A stretch of DNA of 64,000 nt from Geoalkalibacter halelectricus (GTDB taxonomy: Bacteria; Desulfobacterota; Desulfuromonadia; Desulfuromonadales; Geoalkalibacteraceae): contig NZ_CP092109.1 of assembly GCF_025263685.1 (NCBI RefSeq), positions 1,799,001-1,863,000 on the forward strand, in the 5' to 3' direction. The notes beneath the pieces were generated by a model. It saw nothing but the letters and a program-made list of their open reading frames with translations. It was not told where the DNA came from and did no database searches. The stretch's first letter is position 1. Each line of letters opens with the position of its first letter. The position numbers and the translations under genes were made by a program. Below, piece by piece: positions 29,749-35,720 of the stretch.

Positions 29749-30939
29749 GTGAACCGCGTGGTTCTGGTGACCCTCGATGGTCTAGGGGTGGGCGCTCTGC
29801 CCGATGCCGATCGCTACGGAGATGCGGGCGCCGACACCCTGGGGCATCTGCTGAGCGCCTGCCCGCAAATACGCCTGCCCAATTTGCAGCGCATGGGATT
29901 GGGAAACCTTCATCCCGCCGGCAAGTTGGCACCTTGCCCGCAGCCGCAGGCCTGCTTCGGGCGCATGGCCGAGCGCTCGGCGGGCAAGGACACGACCACC
30001 GGCCACTGGGAGTTGGCCGGTCTGATACAGAACCGTCCCCTGCCGACCTTTCCCCACGGATTTCCACCAGAGATCATAGCGGCCTTTCGTCGCGAAACCG
30101 GCCTTGTACCTCTCGGCAACGTCGCCGCCAGCGGCACGGAGATTCTGGTTCGCCTCGGCGAGGAACACCTGCGCAGCGGGCGTCCCATCGTCTATACCAG
30201 CGTCGATTCGGTCTTCCAGATCGCCGCCCATGAGGACGTCATCCCGCCCGAGCGGCTTTATGAGATCTGTCGCATCGCGCGGCGCATCCTTGACCCCTAC
30301 CGGGTCGGGCGGGTCATAGCGCGGCCCTTTGTCGGCGAGAGTGCCGACAACTTTCGCCGCACCTCGCGACGTCATGACTTTTCCCTGCCGCCTTTGGCGC
30401 CCACGCTCCTTGACCACCTGGTCGACCAGGGGCTTGATGTTGTCGGGGTAGGTAAGATCGGCGATATTTTTTCCGGACGCGGACTGACCATCTCGCTTGC
30501 GAGTCGCGACAATCGTGATGGGATGGAAAAGATTCTGGACGCCTTCAGCTCTATGCGCCAGGGGCTGGTGTTCGCCAACTTGGTCGATTTTGACATGCTG
30601 TACGGGCATCGGCGCGATCCTGTGGGATTTGCCCGGGCACTGGAAGAATTCGATGGGTGGTTGCCGCGCATTAAGGCGGTCATGGGAGAGAGAGATCTGC
30701 TCATGCTTACGGCGGATCACGGCTGTGACCCGACCGCGCCGGGCAGCGATCATACGCGCGAGTATGTGCCGCTGTTGGTTTGGAGCCCGTCGATGGCTTC
30801 AGGGAGGGATCTGGGTGAGCGCGCCAGCTTTGCCGACGTGGCGGCAACCCTGGGTGAGATCTTTGGTTGCCAAGGCCCTGGTGCCGGCGCAAGCTTTCTG
30901 CGCCAGCTCGCCCTGGGTAGTCAAGGCGGCAGCAATTAG
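29749..30939 (+). CDS. deoB: Phosphopentomutase
   Basis: The protein (396 residues) interconverts (deoxy)ribose 1- and 5-phosphate; its product feeds DeoC. Alkaline-phosphatase-superfamily metal motifs: VTLDGLGVGALPDA at the N-terminus, SAGKDTTTGHWEL with the active-site Thr, and LTADHGCDPTAPGSDHTREYVPLLV near the C-terminus. Three GTG codons in a row could start it; 29749 is best spaced from GAGGGG. Its stop codon overlaps the stop of the convergent PilZ gene. Confidence 0.93.
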   Translation: MNRVVLVTLDGLGVGALPDADRYGDAGADTLGHLLSACPQIRLPNLQRMGLGNLHPAGKLAPCPQPQACFGRMAERSAGKDTTTGHWELAGLIQNRPLPTFPHGFPPEIIAAFRRETGLVPLGNVAASGTEILVRLGEEHLRSGRPIVYTSVDSVFQIAAHEDVIPPERLYEICRIARRILDPYRVGRVIARPFVGESADNFRRTSRRHDFSLPPLAPTLLDHLVDQGLDVVGVGKIGDIFSGRGLTISLASRDNRDGMEKILDAFSSMRQGLVFANLVDFDMLYGHRRDPVGFARALEEFDGWLPRIKAVMGERDLLMLTADHGCDPTAPGSDHTREYVPLLVWSPSMASGRDLGERASFADVAATLGEIFGCQGPGAGASFLRQLALGSQGGSN

Positions 30940-31709
30940 AAGGCCATGCCCGCCAGGGAACAGTCGACCTTTTTCACCATGGAATAGCTGGGAGACGGCG
31001 GTTGGGCGACGGGCTGCGGATGTTCGAGATCCCTGAGGAAGCAGCCTGCCACAAAGCGACTCAGTGACTTCTGGCTTTGCGGCGACAAGCTGGTAAATTC
31101 TATGCCGTAGCCTTGAATGTAGTTGTTCTCCAAAGTGGGATGAATTTCGTAGACCACGCGGCCCACGGCTTCGAGTTCTTCCTTCAGGCCGAACAAGGGC
31201 ACGCACATTTGCAGAGTTTCGCTGCGCTGAAGGCGAAACCCCGAGCGAATGAACATCCCGCCGGTTCCCAGGGTCAGAATCTGAGTCATATCCCAGGGAC
31301 GTCCGTTGCGGCGCAGCATGCCCGGGAGGTGAACGCCGGTGCGCAGGCGACGGCGCGGGTGGTGTTGCAGAACCGCTTGAGTTAACCCGTAAAGGGAAAA
31401 GATGTCGGAGGGAATCTTTTTGTAGGGCAGGCCGTTTGAAAGCAGCGGCACCTTTTCCCGGCAGTCGTCGAGAACGGCAAGGCGCATGTTGAGCCGCTCC
31501 ATTTGCGGCACCAGCGGCAAGAGATCGGCGGCATGTTGGCGCAACCAAGGTGCATCGAAGATGACCAGTTCGGGTTCGCTCGCGTGTAGAAGTCCACAGA
31601 TGTCGTCGCGGTGCGAGGAGCTGAGGGGCCGATATCCCCAATGCTTGAGAACCAGGTCAAGGTTGCTCATGAGGCTTTGCTGTCCGGAGGCGATCAGAAC
31701 ACGCTTCAT
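30936..31709 (-). CDS. PilZ-domain protein with N-terminal receiver-like region
   Basis: The protein has 257 residues. The first part (MKRVLIASGQQSLMSNLDLVLKHWGY) folds like a response-regulator receiver but lacks the phosphorylatable aspartate pattern. The C-terminal half carries the PilZ arginine motif RRRLR, followed by a degenerate second motif (TLGTGG where D/NxSxxG is expected). It may thus bind cyclic di-GMP weakly or act through protein contacts. A good promoter lies upstream at 31739-31767. No flagellar, pilus or polysaccharide genes adjoin it, so the output is unknown. Confidence 0.72.
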   Translation of the reverse strand: MKRVLIASGQQSLMSNLDLVLKHWGYRPLSSSHRDDICGLLHASEPELVIFDAPWLRQHAADLLPLVPQMERLNMRLAVLDDCREKVPLLSNGLPYKKIPSDIFSLYGLTQAVLQHHPRRRLRTGVHLPGMLRRNGRPWDMTQILTLGTGGMFIRSGFRLQRSETLQMCVPLFGLKEELEAVGRVVYEIHPTLENNYIQGYGIEFTSLSPQSQKSLSRFVAGCFLRDLEHPQPVAQPPSPSYSMVKKVDCSLAGMAF

Positions 31710-31738
31710 TTAAGGCGTCCTTTGGGAAGGTTTATTAA

Positions 31739-31767
31739 AGAATAGTTAATTTTTTTGTATTGGTCAA
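31739..31767 (-). promoter_or_regulatory. Promoter of the PilZ gene
   Basis: Minus strand TTGACC, 17 nt of A/T-rich spacer, TATTCT, about 30 nt before the ATG. Confidence 0.6.
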
Positions 31768-31890
31768 GGTGTTTTTCGGGCGGTTGTCATTGTTGTCATT
31801 TTTGAGGGGAGGTGCCCTGTGCTATACGCGAAGGTGGTTGGTAACCAAGGTTGGGTCTCACAGGACCTATTTCACCAAGGGAGTTTGGCT

Positions 31891-32277
31891 ATGCTTAAAA
31901 AGGCGGTATTTATTCTATTGGTCTTGCTGCTCTGGAGTAGCTCGGTGTATGCACAACAATTGGAGGTGGACGAAGGGGTTGTGACAACCGGCATTGTCGA
32001 CCGGGTACCGGTGGATGCCGTGGAGAGTTATTCTGCCGAGGTGGGTCGACTTTACTTTTTCACCCGGATCGTTGGTGCGGCCGAGGAAACGTCCGTTACC
32101 CACGTCTGGTTTTTTGACGACGAGGAGGTCGCACGGGTAACCCTACCAGTCCGTTCATCAAACTGGCGCACCTGGTCATCCAAGAATATTTTGCCGGAAT
32201 GGGTTGGAACTTGGCGCGTCGAAGTGGTCGATGCCGAAGGTTATGTGCTCAAGGATGTCAAATTCTCCTTGTTTTGA
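31891..32277 (+). CDS. Exported DUF2914-domain protein
   Basis: The 128-residue protein starts with a signal peptide (MLKKAVFILLVLLLWSSSVYA). The mature part matches the DUF2914 pattern: YFFTRIVGAAEETSVTHVWFFDDEEVARV and SSKNILPEWVGTWRVEVVDAEG. Its function is not known; the fold is probably a small beta sandwich in the periplasm. I chose the ATG at 31891 for the AAGGGAG site and the signal peptide; an in-frame ATG 24 codons earlier has neither. Directly after its stop lies a repeated hairpin motif (32288-32321), then a strong terminator. Confidence 0.8.
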   Translation: MLKKAVFILLVLLLWSSSVYAQQLEVDEGVVTTGIVDRVPVDAVESYSAEVGRLYFFTRIVGAAEETSVTHVWFFDDEEVARVTLPVRSSNWRTWSSKNILPEWVGTWRVEVVDAEGYVLKDVKFSLF

Positions 32278-32287
32278 AAGTAGACTG

Positions 32288-32321
32288 TTCAGCTTTGGGG
32301 CTGCGATCCCACACCGGATGA
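32288..32321 (+). repeat. Repeated hairpin motif, copy 1
   Basis: TTCAGC, then stem TGGGG, loop CTGCGA, stem TCCCA, then CACCGGATGA. Copies 2 (39914-39947, reverse) and 3 (44127-44161) share the layout. This copy lies 10 nt after the DUF2914 stop. Its tail ACCGGATG can also pair with CATCCGGT just downstream. Confidence 0.6.
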
Positions 32322-32350
32322 AAGTATACTTTTGAGCATCCGGTAAACAC

Positions 32351-32391
32351 CCACAAAAAAAGCGCCCCGCATCGGGACGCTTTTTTTGTGG
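32351..32391. terminator. Bidirectional terminator between DUF2914 and mucR-like genes
   Basis: CCACAAAAAAAGCG(C)CCCG-CAT-CGGG(A)CGCTTTTTTTGTGG is a long hairpin with A and T tracts, placed between convergent genes. Confidence 0.9.
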
Positions 32392-32407
32392 ACTCTGTTG
32401 CGTAGAT

Positions 32408-32839
32408 CTACTTCTTGGACTTGCGCGCCGCCCGGGCTTTGGCCAGATTCTCGCCCAGACCGCGATCCTTGGCCATCTGACGGCGGCTTTCGGAATATGC
32501 CCGTGCCGCCAGGGGTTGAGCGCGCGGAATGTCGAACTGCTTGCGGTATTCAGCAGGTTTGAGATTGTGAGCAGTTTTTAGATGGCGCGACAGGGTTTTC
32601 ATCTCCTTGCCGCAGATCATGCAGGTGATTTTGTCTCGGCCGAAAGCTTTTTTGCGTGAGATGGCGGGTGCCGTCTGCTCCGCTTCGCCGGTTTCAATGA
32701 TGACGGATTCGCCCTTTTCCATGGCCTCAAGGGTTTTGTAGACCTCGGTCAGTTCCGAAAGAAGTTCTTCCTTGGTCATCGACGTCGTCGAAGCGTGGGC
32801 GGCAACAATTTCCGCGGCCATTTCAAGAAGAGTTGGCAT
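32408..32839 (-). CDS. MucR/Ros-family zinc-finger transcriptional regulator
   Basis: The protein has 143 residues. The Ros-type zinc finger is visible as CMICGKEMKTLSRHLKTAH, followed by the family's NLKPAEYRKQFDIP and a basic tail (ARAARKSKK). MucR proteins are H-NS-like regulators that bind AT-rich DNA and commonly repress their own gene. The ATG at 32839 has GGAGG 5 nt upstream; the open frame continues upstream through the AT-rich promoter region, which is not convincing protein. The 137-nt spacer to dgt is the most AT-rich part of this region. Confidence 0.88.
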   Translation of the reverse strand: MPTLLEMAAEIVAAHASTTSMTKEELLSELTEVYKTLEAMEKGESVIIETGEAEQTAPAISRKKAFGRDKITCMICGKEMKTLSRHLKTAHNLKPAEYRKQFDIPRAQPLAARAYSESRRQMAKDRGLGENLAKARAARKSKK

Positions 32840-32882
32840 TTTTTCCTCCATGAGATTAATTTGTCTGGTACGCGAAGTTTTT

Positions 32883-32912
32883 TTGCAATGGAATGTAGTA
32901 ATACAATAAAAT
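32883..32912 (+). promoter_or_regulatory. Candidate dgt promoter
   Basis: TTGCAA, 18 nt, TAAAAT, about 65 nt before the GTG start, within the AT-rich divergent region shared with the mucR-like gene. Confidence 0.4.
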
Positions 32913-32976
32913 AAATCAAAATCAAGAAAAAACTCAATATTCCCGAAGAAACACAGAAGGTTTAACGGGTGCCGGC

Positions 32977-34020
32977 GTGGATAATATAAGATCAGTTCTT
33001 GAAGAGCGAGAGATGAGTGCTCTGTCTTGTCATGCGACCTTGAGTGCTCGCACAAAAGGTCGTGTATACCCTGAGGAACAGTGCCAGGTGCGCACTGTTT
33101 TTCAGCATGATCGTGACAAGATTCTTCACTCGAAATCCTTTCGCCGCCTTAAGCACAAAACCCAGGTGTTTCTTTCTCCGGAAGGCGACCATTATCGTAC
33201 TCGGCTGACTCATACGCTGGAGGTTTCCCAGATTGCCCGCACCGTCGCACGTGCCCTTGGTCTCAATGAAGACCTCACCGAGGCCATCGCCCTGGGACAT
33301 GATCTGGGCCACACCCCCTTTGGCCATGCCGGCGAACGGGTACTCAACGAACTGATGCCCGGGGGTTTTCATCATGTGCGGCAAAGTTTGCGTGTCGTCG
33401 ACATTCTGGAAAAGGGCGGAGCGGGGCTCAACCTCAGTTGGGAGGTGCGCGACGGCATCAGCAAGCACTCCAAGGGCGGCGGGCCTTTGCAAGCCGAGGA
33501 TCCGCACGCCATGCCTGCGACCCTGGAAGGACACCTGGTGCGTCGCTGCGATATGATTGCTTATGTCAATCACGACCTCGACGACGCCCAGCGTGCCGGC
33601 GTGATCAGTCTGGAGCAGGTTCCGCGCGACATTCTGGCGGTGCTGGGACAAACCCACGGCCGCCGCATCGACACCATGGTGCGCGACATGATCGATGTCT
33701 CTCTGTCCGCGGGAGGTGCCTGCGTGCGCCAGAGCGTCGAAGTCGAGGAGGCGATCCTGGCCTTGCGCGACTGGCTCTACAATCACGTCTATCAGGTCAA
33801 GAGTGTTCACGAGGATTTCGATAAGGCTTCGCGTATCCTGCGAGACCTCTACCTGTACTTTCTTGCCGACGAGGACGCTTTGGTTGGCGATGGCGGCAAG
33901 CGCATGCCCGGCGATGCGCTGGAGGTTTCCGTGGGAGATTTTGTCGCCGGCATGACCGATCGTTTCGCCATGAACCTTTACCAGCGGATTTTCTTGCCGC
34001 AACCTTGGAAGATCTTATAA
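32977..34020 (+). CDS. dgt: dGTP triphosphohydrolase-like HD protein
   Basis: The protein has 347 residues. HD-domain metal ligands are seen as H79 (RLTHTLEVSQ), H108/D109 (ALGHDLGHTPFGHAGE) and a later Asp in YVNHDLDDA. The N-terminal FQHDRDKILHSKSFRRLKHKTQVF is diagnostic of the dGTPase family, which hydrolyses dNTPs to nucleoside and triphosphate. It belongs to the shorter type 2-like group. Start GTG at 32977; no strong binding site, and alternative starts exist at the ATG 12 codons in. Confidence 0.92.
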   Translation: MDNIRSVLEEREMSALSCHATLSARTKGRVYPEEQCQVRTVFQHDRDKILHSKSFRRLKHKTQVFLSPEGDHYRTRLTHTLEVSQIARTVARALGLNEDLTEAIALGHDLGHTPFGHAGERVLNELMPGGFHHVRQSLRVVDILEKGGAGLNLSWEVRDGISKHSKGGGPLQAEDPHAMPATLEGHLVRRCDMIAYVNHDLDDAQRAGVISLEQVPRDILAVLGQTHGRRIDTMVRDMIDVSLSAGGACVRQSVEVEEAILALRDWLYNHVYQVKSVHEDFDKASRILRDLYLYFLADEDALVGDGGKRMPGDALEVSVGDFVAGMTDRFAMNLYQRIFLPQPWKIL

Positions 34021-34067
34021 GCCCGCCCGCCGAAACACAGGGCCCACGCCTTTTCCCGTCATGGAAA

Positions 34068-34096
34068 TTGACACTCGGGTGAGGCTGTGATAGCTT
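34068..34096 (+). promoter_or_regulatory. Strong-looking promoter in the intergenic region
   Basis: TTGACA, 17 nt, TAGCTT. It lies about 350 nt before the next gene, so it would drive either a long leader or a separate small RNA. Confidence 0.5.
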
Positions 34097-34140
34097 CAAC
34101 ATTTGAAAGTATTTATTTTATTTTAATGTTGTTCGCTCTG

Positions 34141-34170
34141 CAAAGGTTCGCGAACTCACATGAACCTTTG
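34141..34170 (+). other. Perfect 9-bp hairpin in the predicted transcript
   Basis: CAAAGGTTC pairs with GAACCTTTG over a 12-nt loop. It begins about 40 nt after the predicted transcription start. It has no T tract, so it is not a normal terminator. Confidence 0.4.
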
Positions 34171-34205
34171 GCCGCGGCAAGAAGTTTGCATTTCAATTTG
34201 GCGGT

Positions 34206-34297
34206 TAGGCGGCTGTCGGACTATCCATGAGCCGGCTGCAAGCCCAGGCCAAACATCCAAATTTTCGCTTCGGCCCAGATAGTCCGACAGCCGCCTA
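34206..34297. repeat. 92-bp element with 20-bp perfect inverted ends
   Basis: TAGGCGGCTGTCGGACTATC at 34206-34225 is exactly reverse-complemented at 34278-34297. The 52-bp interior contains GGCC blocks that could pair. The layout resembles small palindromic mobile or REP-like elements; the type is unidentified. Confidence 0.65.
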
Positions 34298-34443
34298 GGC
34301 GATGGTTTTTGTCCATTGCTTCTGTCCTGGTTGTACCGGATGATTTTTCATGACGTGAAAAGACCCGATCCCCTGCGCGATTTTGTCCGCAATGCCCAAC
34401 GTCAGGGTTTGCGCCGATTCACGGGGGCCCCAAGGAGGCATGA

Positions 34444-35598
34444 ATGAGCAAAAAGCTGCTGCTCGCCGACGACAGCATTACCATTCAAAAAGTCATCGGC
34501 ATCACCTTTGCCAACGAAGATGTCACCTTGGCCATCGCCGACAACGGTGATACCGCCCTTGACCTGGCGCGCGCCGAGCCTCCCGACCTGGTTCTGGCCG
34601 ACGTTCTCATGCCCGGCCTCAATGGGTATGAACTCTGCGAGGCGGTTAAATCCGACCCCAAGCTCGCCGGTACGCCCGTGCTGTTGCTGACCGGAACCTT
34701 CGAGCCCTTTGAGGAGGACAAGGCGCGCGCGGCTGGAGCCGACGACTGGATTGCCAAGCCCTTCGAGTCGCAGGCCCTTATCGATCGCGTGCAGAAATTG
34801 CTGCGCCTGTCCCCCGATCAACTCGCCCGACCGGCATCGGGCGCTGCCGGCGCCGCGGCGCCGCAGGCGGATATGTGGCGCGAGAAACCCGCCGAGGAAA
34901 CAGCGCCGGATCAGCCCTTCAACCACGACGTGGAGGACGCGGAGGAAAGCCTCTGGGCCGACTTCACCCTGGATGAGGAAGATATGAGCGGCGACGGCGT
35001 ACCCTCCGCCCCGGCGCCGGCCGCGTCTTCCCCCGTTGATTTACGGTCCGCGGCGGACGAGGATGAGGATACCGAGGACATTCTCGACCTGGATGAAGCC
35101 GACATTCTCGACTTGGATGAATCTGACATTCTCGAGAATGAGGACCAGGAGATTGTTTTTGAGGCTGCTGAGGAGCCGCAGGTCGCTTCCCCGGCCCCGG
35201 TTGTCGAGGAGACCGATCGGGGATCGCAGATGCCCGAGGAGTTGTTCTCCACGGATTTTTCCACTCCGGCGGAAGACGAGTTCGTCACCGAAGGCGTGGA
35301 TGAGGAGCAGGACTGGGCCCCCGGGGCTGCCGAAACCGTCTTTGCCGAGGAGGCCGTTGCCTCAGCGCCGGCGGCGTTTGAGCTGTCGACGGACACTGAG
35401 GAGGCTATCACGCCCGCCGCAGCCGGCGCCGCGCTCAGCGATGCTGCCGTCGAGGCGGTGGTCGAGCGTGTTGCCGCGGAAGTGGTCAATCGCCTCGCAG
35501 GAACCATTTTGGAGAAGATTGCCTGGGAAGTGGTTCCGGATCTGGCCGAAAGCCTTATCAAGGATGAGATTCGCAAGATCAAGGAAGCGCTTAAATAA
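34444..35598 (+). CDS. Response regulator with long acidic linker and conserved C-terminal helix
   Basis: The protein has 384 residues. The receiver domain (about 3-122) has D9/D10, phosphoacceptor D53 in VLADVLMPGLNG and the Lys of IAKPFES. Residues about 130-320 are Ala/Pro/Glu/Asp-rich and probably disordered, including the near-repeat DILDLDEA / DILDLDES / DILENED. The last 50 residues form an amphipathic helix ending LIKDEIRKIKEALK. No DNA-binding or enzyme domain is present, so output is probably by protein contact. Similar architectures occur in deltaproteobacterial regulators; the partner is not known. AAGGAGG precedes the ATG. Confidence 0.8.
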   Translation: MSKKLLLADDSITIQKVIGITFANEDVTLAIADNGDTALDLARAEPPDLVLADVLMPGLNGYELCEAVKSDPKLAGTPVLLLTGTFEPFEEDKARAAGADDWIAKPFESQALIDRVQKLLRLSPDQLARPASGAAGAAAPQADMWREKPAEETAPDQPFNHDVEDAEESLWADFTLDEEDMSGDGVPSAPAPAASSPVDLRSAADEDEDTEDILDLDEADILDLDESDILENEDQEIVFEAAEEPQVASPAPVVEETDRGSQMPEELFSTDFSTPAEDEFVTEGVDEEQDWAPGAAETVFAEEAVASAPAAFELSTDTEEAITPAAAGAALSDAAVEAVVERVAAEVVNRLAGTILEKIAWEVVPDLAESLIKDEIRKIKEALK

Positions 35599-35628
35599 CT
35601 ATTAAAATCAGATTGTTGACGGATGAAG

Positions 35629-35689
35629 CGGGGATTGTTAAAATCCCCGTTTCCTTTTCCGGGGATTTTTATTGGCCCTGTTCAGGGCC
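35629..35689 (+). promoter_or_regulatory. valS leader with mutually exclusive hairpins
   Basis: CGGGGATT (35629-35636) can pair with AATCCCCG (35642-35649). The same AATCCCCG can instead pair with CGGGGATTTTT (35660-35670), giving a hairpin with a T tract. A third hairpin GGCCCT-GTTC-AGGGCC lies at 35674-35689. This suits attenuation, or two stacked terminators of the upstream gene. Confidence 0.5.
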
Positions 35690-35720
35690 ATGCCACTTTT
35701 TGCAAAGGAACCGCGCCTCG

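Larger units (their letters stand above)
34021..34443. other. 423-nt gene-free region with promoter, hairpin and inverted-repeat element
   Basis: No reading frame here looks like protein. It contains a consensus-like promoter at 34068-34096, an A/T-rich start of the predicted transcript, a 9-bp perfect hairpin at 34141-34170 and a palindromic element at 34206-34297. The rest, up to the response regulator, shows nothing I can name. Confidence 0.5.

Noticed and set aside
32408-33055. Longer N-terminus of the MucR-like protein (72 extra residues)
   Set aside because: The extension is encoded by the AT-rich promoter region and overlaps the dgt start on the other strand; the internal ATG has a strong GGAGG.
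35698-35720. T-box-like sequence AAAGGAACCGCG in front of valS
   Set aside because: It resembles the T-box bulge, but it lies after the terminator-like hairpins and there is no room for a stem I specifier domain. It is more likely just the ribosome binding site region.
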